Assembly (NCBI GenBank): GCA_933207985.1
Contig: OW240917.1
Location: forward strand, 113,624,655-113,688,654
Length of the DNA: 64,000 nucleotides
DNA from: Pelobates cultripes
Taxonomy: Eukaryota > Chordata > Amphibia > Anura > Pelobatidae
Reading direction: 5' to 3'
This document shows, one piece after another, positions 11,761-23,095 of this stretch; position 1 is the stretch's first letter, and the number at the start of each line of letters is the position of its first letter. The position numbers and the translations under genes are program-made. The notes under the pieces were generated by a model. That model saw only the letters and a program-made list of their open reading frames with translations, was not told the DNA's origin and searched no databases.

Positions 11761-12171
11761 AAGCACAAATAATGGCACTCCCCCTTCCTGATGTAATGAA
11801 TAGTAAAGTGCCCTGGTGCAATCGTATGCTGATAAATAATTATATTGAAGAAAGATGCACTCTCAGGTCTTTTTAAGAATATTAACGGTCTTTAATCCAT
11901 CAAAGGTTTACAGGTTGTTTGATCAACGTTTCGACCCGTTCGGGTCTTCCTCAGGAAGTATATATATACATACACACACACACACACACACACATATATG
12001 CACATACACCAAGTCTGAGAAAACTTTAGCTCTATTCTCACGCAAAAGGACAAACATAAATCATACATTTCTTATCTATGTTCATACCATAGATGAATGT
12101 GCCCTCATATACAATATTTCTCTAGTAGATCCAATAGAGAGACATGAGTTCCTACAATCAGGGGTAAAAGG

Positions 12172-12218
<47 letters not shown>
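11703..12218. repeat. TG, TA and CA microsatellites between repeat units
   Basis: There is a (TG)n(TA)n tract at 11708-11760, (CA)n at 11970-11993 and (TA)n at 12175-12218 running into the gap. Tract lengths differ from copy B. Confidence 0.85.
11921..11958 (-). ncRNA. hammerhead-like motif with altered core
   Basis: It has the same architecture on the minus strand, with a perfect stem (GACCC/GGGTC), GAAAC and GTTGATC. The core heptamer reads CTGAGGA instead of CTGATGA, which would be expected to impair catalysis. The repeat around it (11762-11960) is a different unit from the one at 11510-11710. Copy B has it at 54873-54910. Confidence 0.35.
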
Positions 12219-12553
12219 NNNNNNNNNNNNNNNNNNNNNNNNNNNNNNNNNNNNNNNNNNNNNNNNNNNNNNNNNNNNNNNNNNNNNNNNNNNNNNNNNN
12301 NNNNNNNNNNNNNNNNNNNNNNNNNNNNNNNNNNNNNNNNNNNNNNNNNNNNNNNNNNNNNNNNNNNNNNNNNNNNNNNNNNNNNNNNNNNNNNNNNNNN
12401 NNNNNNNNNNNNNNNNNNNNNNNNNNNNNNNNNNNNNNNNNNNNNNNNNNNNNNNNNNNNNNNNNNNNNNNNNNNNNNNNNNNNNNNNNNNNNNNNNNNN
12501 NNNNNNNNNNNNNNNNNNNNNNNNNNNNNNNNNNNNNNNNNNNNNNNNNNNNN
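12219..12553. other. assembly gap, 335 N
   Basis: This run of N sits between a TA microsatellite and an unrelated L1-like LINE flank. In copy B the same TA tract continues into different sequence (55167 onward), so the join across this gap disagrees with copy B. Confidence 0.99.
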
Positions 12554-12884
12554 TAGGAAAGTTCCTCTTTTTGTGTAGAGGGTCTCAGATCGTGAAAGTC
12601 TCGTGCCATACTAGCCCTCCATTATCTCTTATAGCCTGGCATACTCTCAAGCATAACAAAAATTTAAAAAAATGTAACAATTATTAAAAAAAAAAAAATG
12701 ATAAAAAGCAAAAGGGACAAAACTGGAGGCAAACTGCCATAAACCTTTGTGGGTATTATAAGACCAGCACTGAGTTAAAGTAAGTTACGTGTCTTGGTGA
12801 GTCCCGTGGGGTGTTAGCGGCTTGAGTGGTACCCGTGCTCCGTCCGCCGCACCAGGCTATGGTGGGTTCAGCAGTCTCGTCTTT
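12554..12884. other. probable spacer downstream of the L1-like ORF1 remnant
   Basis: No gene was seen. Its position just 3' of the ORF1 remnant on the minus strand suggests the inter-ORF spacer of the same LINE, whose ORF2 would lie in or beyond the gap. Confidence 0.35.
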
Positions 12885-13837
12885 TTATGTGAAGCTCCAG
12901 TCTCGGTGGTTCGTTTTTCGCGTCGGGTTGGCCCCATCAGTTACTGGGTTCGTGTCTACCGGCCGTGCAGGGGAGGCCTGCTGTGGTAAGTGGAGTGCCT
13001 TCAGGAATTCTGTTGGATCTTCTTGTGCTGATAGGGTTAAGACAGAGTCCCCTTCTTTCACTACTAGAGTGCCCAATCCTTCCCATCTATATTGGATCCC
13101 TTTTTCACGGAGCTCCCTTGTCATTGGCATGAACCTCCGTCTCTCTAGAAGGACGTTGAAGGGTAGATAGTCATATATTTGGACGGAGCAGCCGTCCACC
13201 ATGATAGTAGGGGTGCTCTGCGAGCGAGTCAATATTGCTGATTTTATGGAGACATCCCTGGTAACGGCGATGATGTCTGTAGGGGCATCCGCCGGGGCAG
13301 TAGGGGCCTTCCGTACCCGGAACGCAGATGTGATGGGCAGAGCTACCGCTGAAGATTTCACCCCCAGTACCGCTGCCACTTCATTGGTAAAGTCTAGTGT
13401 GGCCTCAGAGCCCACTCTTTCCGGTGCCCTGCGGATCCTTATATTCCTTTTGCAGTGCCTTGCCTCCAGTGATGTGACCCCTGGAGCTGCTGGGACATAG
13501 TCTCCAATCGGGCCTTCGTTTCCGTAAGTTCTTGCTCTCTTTTCTCTTCCCTTGATTCAGCCGCGCTGATCCGTGTGGTGAGACCGTCTACCTCGTTGCA
13601 CACTCCGGCTAGGTCGGCCTTCCATACTTCCTGCAAGTCTATGAGTAGTTTTTTGATGTCCCCTTTGGTGGAGGGTGAGGTGTCAGAATCCGAGTCTTCA
13701 CTCCTGTACACCTTGCTCATGTCTCTCGGTATTGCGATGTTGTCCTCCTCCAGGGACTCCTCCGAGTATCTGGAGTCTCTAGGCCTCACGGGCACCATCT
13801 TGGGCTGTGCGGGTTTCTGCGACCTATCAAAGGACAT
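12885..13837 (-). pseudogene. L1-like LINE ORF1 remnant, frameshifted
   Basis: The minus strand reads from an ATG at 13837 through an acidic, Ser-rich head (EESLEEDNIAIPRDMSKVYR) and a predicted coiled coil (KKLLIDLQEVWKADLAGVCN onward, then EKREQELTETKARLETMSQQ). A frameshift near 13415-13440 follows, and the C-terminal domain then continues with DYLPFNVLLERRRFMPMTRE and GIQYRWEGLGTLVV, the pattern of L1-type ORF1 RNA-binding proteins. ORF1 proteins trimerise through the coiled coil and coat the element RNA. ORF2 is not present before the gap. It sits in what should be ugt8 intron 1. Confidence 0.75.
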
Positions 13838-15480
13838 GCAAATTTCTGGCTGTTTTGAGCTCCCTGAGTGGGTTAATTTGCAGCTCCTGCGTCCTATCTC
13901 TCTCTGGGGGGTTGTGAGGTACCTCTATATATGTTTTGGGTCGATTAAATATTGCTTTGTGGCGATTTTAGTCTTATTTTCAGCGAGGTTTGCAGGAGCT
14001 CTGCATCTGCATGTCTTGTTCTTTGCTTGGCTAGCCACGCCCCTCGGTAGTTGAAATTTTTGAAAGAAACATAGATTTGCCTGTTTTGTTTGTATGGTTT
14101 AAAAAAATCTGAATTATTTTTCTTTTTCTTTTTTTTTTTTTTTTTAAAACCATTTGGCTTTGCCTTAACACTTATAAAAGAGCTTGTGCCTATCTCATTC
14201 ATTATTTAAATTATATATCATTTATTTTTTTTAAATCCTGTTTTAATTTTACATTTATGGCCCCCATATTATCCTTAATTTAATAATGTTGTGGTTTCAG
14301 TAACAAAGCCTTACTTTAGATATTATGTCCTATTTTTAATTTTGTCCTTAATTGTGAAGTTGCAGTTTATTAGTATTAAGATCCCTGACATTATAATGCT
14401 TATATTATGCATAATTCAGTTTCAATGTATGTCTAGATATATATAATAAACAATACACAAGATCCAGCTCACTCTCCTATCTACTAAACAGCAACTTCAA
14501 TGTTGACAGATTTTATTAGTTTTTTTTTGAAAGTTTTTTTCTAAAGGTTTTTTTTTTACAAACACCTAATCTAGGCAAAAAATAATGGGGATTTAGTTAC
14601 ATTATATGATCATACATTGCATAAGCCTGCCACAACGTCAATGTACCCCATCTTTGGCAGGTCCTTCTCGCACAGTCTAATGTCTACTCTTATGTGAATA
14701 ACTCACTTACTTGAGGGAAAAATTCCATCTGAGAATATTTAGGTGATATTCTCCAATATATACATGGAAAAAGAAAATGGATAAGTGCATAGCAACTGAG
14801 CAAACAATAAACTAGAAGGCAGAACAACACTTCTGATTATGTCAGCCAAGCAGACAGATCAGGGGCAGTGCCAACAGCTGCAGACTTGAACAAAAGTAAG
14901 TTTTTTGCTATATTTAGACGGGCAATGGAGCTAGATGGTGGTTTTAACACTATATTGTCAGGAATACATGTTTGTGTTCCTAACCCTATTGTGTTCCTTT
15001 AAGTTATTGTGGATGATATTTATATGAGTGTATCACACTGGTTAATTCAGACTTGACAAAGGCACAGGATAGTTTAAATACTGTCTTTTGTTCTGAACTC
15101 CAAATAAAATAATAAGAAACCATCAGGTGTGTACAAATTTGTGTGTTTGTTCTAGTTGTGAATTGGCCCTCCTGGTTTATAAAACCCTAGTAGGAGTATT
15201 ACCCTAACAGAATGCGTGTGTCTCAGCTTCTTACATTTCGTAACTGGAATTCCAACCCAGTCAAGAGATATACAGAGACAAAGTAGGGACTACTTTGCCT
15301 CTGTATTTCTCTTCCACCTGACTTGCTTAGACTCAAGGTGATGTCCTGAGTCTAAGAAAGAGTACAGCAGTGAAGTTGGCTTAAGCACCATGAATTTAAG
15401 ATGAGCAGCAAGTGAAAGATAGCAGCGCCCACAAGGGACAGGTTTGGGTAAGTAATATCTCACATTTACCTTCCCCCGTC
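13838..15480. other. noncoding, T2-like fragment at 14840-15003
   Basis: No gene was seen. A T2-like right part, with the GGAATACATGTTTGTGTTCC hairpin and end GTGTTCCTTTAA, finishes at about 15002. The rest shows only poly-T tracts (14130-14145, 14520-14560). Confidence 0.45.
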
Positions 15481-16380
15481 CACTGGACCCACAGCAGCGA
15501 TGTCACCGTCTAGGGATTTTTCGAATTTGACAAAGTCCCCAGATAGTGATTGTGGCAGAAATGCCTCTGCCACGTGTTCCTTGAGGGGCCTGTTGGCTAG
15601 CCTCCTGCCCAAAGACCATGGGCCCTGCAAAAAGACATGTTAAAAAGTGACTTCCATGGAAAAACCAAACCACTGAACCAATCTGGGTGATTTTTGGATA
15701 TGTAGGTCACCCAGATCAGGGCTATCCGAGGATGTGACTCTTGTGGGTTCCCATGGATCTTGGGGGTACTTTTGGGGTGTTTGTAAATTGTGTGTTTTCC
15801 TGTACCTGGAGATAATTGAGTTTGTACAGGTGCTGATTCAATTATCTCTCCGACACAGAGGAGAAGTATATTGAATGTATTGCTTGTCTGTGCCTTTTCC
15901 CCCTCCCTCTTTTTCCTATTGTTTCCCCAGCAGGGTGTTGTCCCAGGGACATTTCCAGACCAGTTTAAACTGGCTGCTTTGTCCTTCCTCAGTCTCCCAT
16001 CAGCCCTTTGCTATTGTCTGACCCCACCCTTCCTTGTACTATAGTACTCTATGTAACCTATTGTATGCAAATTAGGCTTTTGGGGGTTTAAATGTATGTA
16101 TAAATTGTAAGTAAGTGCTTGCATTAAACAGACTACTTCCCAGCATTAAGCCTTGGCTTATGTGTGTGGGGGTGGGGAGGGTTGCTGGATCCAGGTGTTG
16201 GTCCAGGGTGGAAAGGGACGGCGAGACCCCAGCAAAGTTGCGACGGCTAAGGGGGGCTACAGTGTTTATGGTGTCTGGTGCAGTGCTTATAGTAATTAGT
16301 GATACTAGGAAGCGTGATTGTTGGAGGTGCCCAGTCAGGGTGCCAGGTGGTCAGTCACAGTGATATTACTGCTTTACAAA
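15481..16380. other. noncoding, possible LTR-like sequence
   Basis: No gene was seen. The pyrimidine-rich stretch at 15890-16030 followed by a TATGTAA/ATTAAA-like run at 16048-16130 resembles the promoter and poly-A part of an LTR, but I found no paired LTR, primer site or coding region. Confidence 0.2.
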
Positions 16381-16639
16381 TCGATCTGTCATGGATTTAC
16401 CTGTGGAGTCCTATTCACTGAGTTCAAAGTCTTTTTTAGTTAATTATTTTCCAGTCCAATGTTTTCAGTTTAGTGAATAACCATGTATCAGTTAAAGCCA
16501 ATGCATTGTATAAGTCTGTGATTACTACTCCATTGTTCTCTGCAGGATAAATAATAGTGTGTCATTAAAATGGCTGCCTGGGTATCATTGGACTTCCCAG
16601 TCCATATATACAAAAAAAATGGAATGTGTCCCACTAGGG

Positions 16640-17726
16640 CAGGGCTTGACAAATCCCAGGTTTCCATGGCGACTAGAAATTTCAATCTGTCGCCTGGGAT
16701 TTGTTTGCCTTTAGCCAAGCCTCGTAGCAAACATTGAAGCCAGCCGCCGCTGGGAGCATGGTAATCTTCCTGCAGCTCCTCTCTGCTCCCTCACCGACTG
16801 TTTGGTGATACCTGGAGCCTGGAATATGATGTCACTCAGGCTCCGGCATCACTACTGAAAGCGCACAGTAGAGCAGAGAGGAACTGCAAGAAGATCATCA
16901 GAGCAGCCACACAGGACCCCAGGAAAAAACACTCCAGTTTTCCCAAAGGTAGAGAGGCTGGGTGGATTTAAATTAAAGTAAAAATAGCAGTTTGTCTGTG
17001 TGTGTGTGTGCCTGTCTGTCTGTCAGAGTGTGTGTGTCTGTCACTGTGTGTATGTGTCTCAGTGTGTGTGTGTGTGTATGTGTCTCAGAGTGTGACTGTC
17101 AATATGTCTGTCAGAGTGTGTGTGTCTCAGTAAGAGAGTGTGTGCCTGTCCGTGTACGTCTCTTTAGGTACCAGCCCCCTCCAAATACATGAGAAAGGTG
17201 TTTTTACTCACCTTTTCCCACGCTGTGCCAGTTTTGCTGGTCCCACCTACATGACTGATGTTATCAATGATCTCAGCTAAGCCAATGCTTTCCCATGGGA
17301 AAGCACTGGGAGGGTATTGCACATGCGCAGGAAAACATGCTGTGCAAATCAGCATCTCCTCATAGAGATGCTTTGAATTAATGCATCTTTATGAGAAACA
17401 TTCAGCTCCTCCATACAGAGTTTGGAGACACTGAACGTGGGTGCTGCACACTGTGCAGCTCTGACCTAGGACTTTAGTTGCTGTCTAAGTGACTGTAACT
17501 AGAGGTGTTCCTCTGAAAAGGTAGTGATTACATTGAAAAGCCTACATGGACATGCTATAGACACCAGAACAACTACATTAAACTGTAGTGATTCTGGTGA
17601 CTTTAGTTTTACTTTAAGGGTTGCATTTTTCTTGTTGATAATTAAACTTTGTTAGTTTAAAAAAAAAACTGGCTCCTAATCTTTTTTAGCTGGCTCCTAA
17701 ATTCCAAACAAATTTGTCAAGCCTTG
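16640..17726. mobile_element. hAT-like nonautonomous element, 1,087 bases
   Basis: The ends are CAGGGCTTGACAAAT and AATTTGTCAAGCCTTG, with an exact 8-bp target duplication CACTAGGG at 16632-16639 and 17727-17734. Both are hallmarks of the hAT superfamily. Inside are a palindrome around TGATGTCA (16827-16834), TG-rich repeats at 16990-17150 and T2-like sequence. No transposase frame was seen. Confidence 0.9.
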
Positions 17727-18054
17727 CACTAGGGAGTATCACAAAACCTGTAATGTTTTAAATCACCCAGAATGTAACATTCAATGAAAAGGAGAACTGG
17801 GGATTGTAGATACAAATTAGCAGCAGCTTACAGGATCAATAATGTATCAAGTGTCTCAGCAGGCTTTATTAATAGGATGCCAATTATATCACTAACAAAA
17901 CTGCCTGATATTGAGCTGCTGTTAAATAAAATAAAAGTAGGATACGAAACAAACAGCCCATCTGAAAATACCCAGTAAATAGTACAATTGTAATTGGATT
18001 GAATTATATATTTTACTTAAGTGTACATAAGATGCAAATTAAAGAACCTGCCCC

Positions 18055-18136
18055 TTTAATCCATTAAGGACACATTACGGAAATATTCCGTCATTGATTA
18101 CCTTTTATTTCAGAAGTTGTGTCCTTAAGGGGTTAA
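18055..18136. mobile_element. diverged palindromic MITE with TTAAGGACAC ends
   Basis: It runs from TTAATCCATTAAGGACAC to GTGTCCTTAAGGGGTTAA. It is related to the elements at 4465-4541 and 45849-45915. Confidence 0.6.
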
Positions 18137-18263
18137 ATTTATTCTCATGCTCTCAGTTGTCTCAAAAAACAACAACCCAACCTACATATGTAACCACGGT
18201 TAACCTAAACAAAGTAAATTCCTAATAGAAAGTATAGCAATTTCCTAACCGCAGTGTCTAGGT

Positions 18264-18862
18264 CAGTGATGGCAAACCTTTTTGAGCCCGAGTGCCCAAA
18301 CCGCAATACATGCCAACTTTTTTTTCCTCAAAGTGCCAACATGCCAATTAAACCTAAATACACACAGACAGATTGCTGAGTACACACAGACCACTAAATA
18401 CATACACATAGTCCGCTGAATACATGCACACAGTTCGCTGAATACATGCACAGAGTCTGCTGAATACACACACACAAACATACACAGAGACGGCTGAATA
18501 CACACAAACTGCTGAATACATACAGACTGCTAAATACATACACACACACAAACACACACACAGACTGCTGAATACATACACACAGTCTGCTGAATACATA
18601 CACACAATCTGCTGAATACATACACACAAACACACACACAGACTGCTGAATACATACACACAATCTGCTGAATACATACACACAAACACACACACACAGA
18701 CTGCTGAATACACACACACACAGTCTGCTTAATGGACACACACACAGACTGCTGAATACATGCCCTTTTGGGCAGGCCAGTGCCTACTCTGCACTGCTGC
18801 CCACCGGCGCCCCCTACCCCCTGGTGACCTATGGCCGCGTACCCATAGGTTCGCCATCACTG
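18264..18862. mobile_element. hAT-like element carrying a minisatellite, 599 bases
   Basis: The ends are CAGTGATGGCAAACC and GGTTCGCCATCACTG, with an exact 8-bp target duplication GTCTAGGT at 18256-18263 and 18863-18870. About 18360-18760 is a tandem repeat of roughly 22-34 base units built on CTGCTGAATACATACACACA. The same family in reverse orientation is at 38830-39875. Cys/Val-rich open frames on the minus strand are repeat artefacts. Confidence 0.92.
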
Positions 18863-18870
18863 GTCTAGGT

Positions 18871-20480
18871 GTATACACTGAACAATAACCACAGTTGTCT
18901 CAATGTAAAAGAGACAACCTACAGTACCAAAATAAAATAAACCCAACCCATCATAAAATCGGCATGTGCATGAAGGGATAAGTGCTCAATGAAAATAAAA
19001 AACAAGCAATATAAACCAAATCCCAACAAACATATAGGTGCCTCATCAGGGAAAAATTCAGCATACATTTTCTAGGAATTTTACTTCCTAGGACGTTCCT
19101 CCCAACCCTAGTTCAGTTTTGAGGTCCTGTCCTGCAGTCCCAGGTATATTCTCTATAGTGTTCTTGACATCTGTGTCAAGAGCACTAGATGTTATTGCAT
19201 TGGGTCAATAGGCGAAATGTTTTAACCGCTTAAGGACAGAGGCAAATGTACAAGTTCTGATCAAAACAAAATCAAAACCTATATGTCTGTTCAACCATAA
19301 TTTACATCTTAAATATTAACCCTTTAAGTACACAGCTTCAGAAGCTTGTCTTACGCTTAAGGACAAAGGCCATTTCTGCATTTTTCTGCTGTTTGTATTC
19401 AAACGCAATTTGCATCTCTGTCATTTATTGCACCAACACATATTATACACCATATAATATGAGGGAAAACAGGGCTTTAATTTGATGTCACATATACATA
19501 GATACATTCTCATTAATTATATAAAAATGCCAAAAAGCCCAGGGTATTTCAAAAGGCATATTTTGAACCTTAGCATGGGATCATTTTTCCGCTAGTTTGT
19601 ACCAAGTGTAGTGGTAATAAGCGTTTTTTTCTGCCTTTTTGACATACAAAGTGAGTTTGCACAGTATATTTTGCAAACCTTATGGGTGCTACGACTGTAT
19701 AATACTACATATGTTGCTCAGCTATGTCGTCTGAGTACAGCAATACCACCATATGTACCTTTGCCAGGTATATGTGGGTGTTGAAGAAGCACATTTGAGA
19801 CGCAGCTATTCCGTTTTTTTCTAACTTTGAAGTTTTACGCTCTGTCCATGCTCCATTTTGGAGTAGTTTAGATGGTTGGTTATTGAAACTTCCCCACAAA
19901 CACATACTATTCATTAAAGAATACACCCTGGGGTAATTCAAAAGGTGTATTTTGAATCTTAGCATGGGATCATTTTTTCTTTAGTTTGTTCCAGGTGTAG
20001 TGGTAATGAGCATTTTTAAATGTATTTTGTTACTTTTTTAAACTTGTTTTACTATTTAAAACTAGTTTTTAGACTATTTTAGCTATTTTTTTGCTTATTA
20101 ATTTTTTTACATTTTCTTAAAACTTTTTTTTACAGATTTAACATTTTTATAAGCTTTTTTTTTTTTTTTTTACCGTTAGCCCCTAACTAGCAGTAAGCAG
20201 CACTAACGGTAAATTCCCCAATTTCCCATAACTCCTACCCACCCCAGCTAGCAAAATATATTATTGTAAAATATTTAAATTAATGAATTAAATAAATTGA
20301 ACCCCTGAGGGTTAAAAAAAAAAAAAGGTAACCCTAAGGGGTTAAAAAAAAATTCTGATCACAGTATAATACTGTGATCTGTATTTTGAGTTTTACTGTT
20401 TAAAAACACTAACATTTGTGTTCAGCGAGGTCTACAATATCCCCCCATGTACAGGTTTTACATGTTTTGGGAAGTTACAT
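18871..20480. mobile_element. foldback-type element remnants
   Basis: From 19221 (AACCGCTTAAGGACAGAGGC) the sequence matches the starts of elements at 32397 and 45905: the TTCTGATCAAAACAAAATC block, then AACAGGGCTTT. Two diverged copies of TTGAATCTTAGCATGGGATC (19563, 19954) and the GTGTTCAGCGAGGTCT / CATGTACAGGTTTTA blocks (20415-20460) belong to the same family. 18871-19220 shows nothing recognisable. Confidence 0.5.
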
Positions 20481-20710
20481 TGTCAAATATGGGGCTTGCA
20501 CATTAAATTCTGATTGGGTTATCAGGCAGGTCCCTCAAATTATAATTAATCAGATCACTTAATTATGTAAAATAATACATAATTATACGCATAGAATATC
20601 AAAATGTATATTTATGTATTATATAAAACATTTCCTAATGTATAAAAAAAATATACCTTTTATTAACTGCTGGGCATTGCTATATATTGCTAGGCTTTGT
20701 TCAATTAAAT

Positions 20711-20847
20711 CAGGCCTGTCCAACCTGCGGCCCCCCAGATGTTGCTGAACTACAACTCCCATGAGTCTTTAAATGAAACCGATAGCCAGGGAATCATGGG
20801 AGTTGTAGTTCAGCAACATCTGGGGGGCCGCGGATTGGACAGCCCTG
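20711..20847. mobile_element. 137-base palindromic hAT MITE
   Basis: It is a near-perfect palindrome with ends CAGGCCTGTCCAACC and GGATTGGACAGCCCTG. The arms contain TTGCTGAACTACAACTCCCA. The 8-bp target duplication AATTAAAT lies at 20703-20710 and 20848-20855. A relative of the same length is at 63581-63717. Confidence 0.92.
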
Positions 20848-20974
20848 AATTAAATGCTTCTCTTATAAATACACCAGACTGACACACCTTTTTTGTGGGC
20901 ATTAATTCTGATCCCAGCCATGTCATTGACATGTAATCTTCTCAACTCGGTATCTCCTAATGATTAGGGTATAA

Positions 20975-21300
20975 GCATGTATTTACATAGTTACATAGCT
21001 GAAAAGAGACTTGCGTCCATCAAGTTCAGCCTTCCTCATATTTGTTTTTTGCTGTTGATCCAAAAGAAGGCAAAAAAAAAACAGTTTGAAGCACAATTGT
21101 GCAACGAAAACAGTTCCTTCTTGACCCCAGAATGGCAGTCAGATTTACCCTTGGATCAAGCAGTTATTACCCTACATTGAAAGATTATATCCTTGAATAT
21201 TCTGTTTTTTGCAAGTATGCATCTAGTAGCTATTTGAACATCTGTATGGACTCTGATAAAATCACTTCTTCTAGTTCACAAGGTGTGCCAAAGGTTAACG
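20975..21300. repeat. dispersed repeat fragment just upstream of ugt8 exon 2
   Basis: TACATAGTTACATAGCTGAA, then CATCAAGTTCAGCCTTCCTC, then CCTTCTTGACCCCAGAATGG is a sequence I recognise as dispersed in frog genomes. I cannot assign it to a class. Its open frame (20977-21180) is not considered coding. Confidence 0.5.
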
Positions 21301-21419
21301 GCATTGATGCATAGACAGTGTTGTTAAGTAATCCCTTTACACGTGAACATGATTATTACTATTGTCAAATGTATTAGTGTAAGTCAGCATGACTAAGACA
21401 ATATTGTTCCTCTTAAAAG

Positions 21420-21562
21420 GATTTTAAAATGTGGGTGGACAGCGTGGATGAAAATGGATTTGTTCTGGTTTCATTTGGAGCGGGTGTGAAGTACTTGTCA
21501 GAAGACATTGCACATAAACTAGCTGGTGCACTTGCAAAATTACCTCAGAAAGTGATTTGGCG
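21420..21562 (+). CDS. ugt8: ugt8 coding exon 2
   Basis: This exon encodes residues 275-321 plus two bases of Arg322. The acceptor is AG at 21418-21419 and the donor is GTAAGT at 21563. It enters in phase 0, exactly as exon 1 leaves, so the end of exon 1 (PLPQ) joins DFKMWVD as in other UGT8 proteins. It carries the start of the C-terminal, nucleotide-sugar-binding lobe of the GT-B fold, with the conserved stretch GFVLVSFGAGVKYLSED and the PQKVIWR strand. The preceding AG lies in a weak pyrimidine tract (CCTCTTAAAAG), and a dispersed repeat ends about 120 bases upstream. The 109-base intron that follows is very short. Identification rests on the protein match and on phase continuity with the other exons. 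Confidence 0.95.
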
Positions 21563-21671
21563 GTAAGTGACAAAGACAAAATGAATACTTACCCATTCAA
21601 ATAGTAAGTAATTAGAAGTATGCATGTTTCCTGCATTGAATGTGTATTATTTATTTTATATTTGTTTCTAG

Positions 21672-21748
21672 ATTTTCTGGGAGCAAACCAAAGAATTTAG
21701 GAAACAACACAAAACTGGTAGAATGGCTACCTCAAAATGACTTATTGG
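21672..21748 (+). CDS. ugt8: ugt8 coding exon 3
   Basis: This 77-base exon encodes the end of Arg322, residues 323-347 and the first base of Gly348. The acceptor is CTAG at 21668-21671 and the donor is GTGAGT at 21749. It contains [15 protein letters not shown], with an N-glycosylation sequon at Asn333 in the same position as in human UGT8, and WLPQNDLLG, which opens the UDP-glycosyltransferase signature motif that binds the sugar nucleotide. The motif continues in exon 4 after a 3.1 kb intron. No frameshift or stop is present. Confidence 0.95.
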
Positions 21749-22766
21749 GTGAGTAAATTGCATTTTTCACAGTCCTCTATAATTAATTGGAGCAATCCTG
21801 TCTCAGATGTTACCCCTGTAATTATACACATAGAAAGAATAAATAAGAAAAGCATGCCGTCTGTTATTTATATTCATCATTGTTATGAAATTCTGGTAAC
21901 GGTGAAATAGTAAATACTGCTTTTATAATGACGCCTACAAGTATAAAAAACAAAATCCTAAGACAAAAAGGTGCTACAATACTAGTGTGGTTTCCTCCTT
22001 TATACACCAAAAACAAACAATACCTGCAAAGAAAAAAACACAATATGCTGTGGAACATGCTAGTGGAGAAATTATAATAATGTGTTATCATGTGTACATT
22101 TCTGAAGAGGGGACTAACAAGTCACAGTGCCCCATTGTTACAGGAAATCAAGGGCTCCCCTCCCAATACAAGAATTATGGCTACATAATCAAAGATGCAT
22201 TTTGTCCTCCATCCATTCACCGGCAGGGCCCCCAAGTAGGATTAACTTTAACAGGGTTACTCTAAATAAAAACAGGGTTTTAAAGGATCATTATAGGGTC
22301 AGGAACACAAACATGTATTCCTGACCCTATAGTGTTAACACCACCATCTAGCCCTCCTGGGACCCTCATGCCTCCATAAATATATATTTAAAAATCTTAC
22401 TGTATTCAAACCAGAAGCTGTAAATCTGCATGCGGTTAGACTCCGAAAAACAAGCAGTCTGCTGACATGTGGTAGCTCGATCCAATCACAATGCTTCCCC
22501 ATAGGATTGGCTGAGACTGACAGAGGCAGATCAGGGGCAGAGCCAGCATGATCCAAACACAGCCCTGGCCAATCAGCATCTCCTCATAGAGATGAATTGA
22601 ATCAATGACTCTCTATGAGGAAACTTCAGTGTCTGCATGATGATCCATCACATTCAGTAGCACTGTCCATTGTTACAATGGTACAAGTAAAAAGACAAAA
22701 TACAATACAACGAAAAGACAATACAAATTTGACAAACGAAAACAGGAGGAGGTGTGGGCCCTATTC

Positions 22767-23095
22767 CAGGGCTTGACAAATTTACTTTGAATCTACGAGC
22801 CAGCTAAAAAAGTTAGGAGTCAGTTTTTTTTCCTGACGCTTAAAATACAATTCTTAAAGGAACACTATAGTCACCAGAACTACTACAGCTTAATTTAGTT
22901 GTTTTAGTGTTTATAGCCTGTGCCTGCAGGATTTTCAATGTAAACACTGCCCTTTCTGCTCTGTGGAATTGGGGCTGGCAGCGAGCATCGCCATCGTTAT
23001 CTGGTGCCTTGCCAGCTTGCAATTTCCCTGCGCAGCCGCGGCACCGGGAGGAAGAAATTACACCTCCCTCCACTTTCTTGATTTGTCAAACCCTG
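22767..23095. mobile_element. hAT-like element, 329 bases, in ugt8 intron 3
   Basis: The ends are CAGGGCTTGACAAATTTAC and TTGATTTGTCAAACCCTG, with an exact 8-bp duplication CCCTATTC at 22759-22766 and 23096-23103. It belongs to the family of 16640-17726. It contains an internal T2-like block starting TTAAAGGAACACTATAGTCA near 22855. Confidence 0.92.

Larger units (their letters stand above)
1..12218 (+). repeat. copy A of a 12-14 kb near-identical direct repeat
   Basis: The whole first contig aligns in the same orientation to 40561-55166. Base 1 corresponds to 40561. The offset is +40674 from about base 900 to 5160, and about +42966 near 11660. In the stretches I compared, substitutions are sparse, around one per 100-200 bases. 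Copy A ends inside a TA microsatellite at the N gap and its left edge lies outside the window. It carries a LINE insertion missing from copy B and lacks three segments of about 510, 1,320 and 945 bases found in copy B. Confidence 0.95.

Noticed and set aside
11855..12609. Long open frames across 12219-12553
   Set aside because: Most of their length is N, so they are not evidence of coding. The same applies at 28799-28898 and 40423-40522.
12826..14054. Plus-strand open frames over the L1-like ORF1 remnant
   Set aside because: They are shadows of the minus-strand ORF1, which has the recognisable coiled coil and C-terminal domain.
15481..16380. Solo LTR of a retrovirus-like element
   Set aside because: There is a pyrimidine-rich and poly-A-signal-like layout, but no TG...CA ends with a duplication, no second LTR and no gag or pol.
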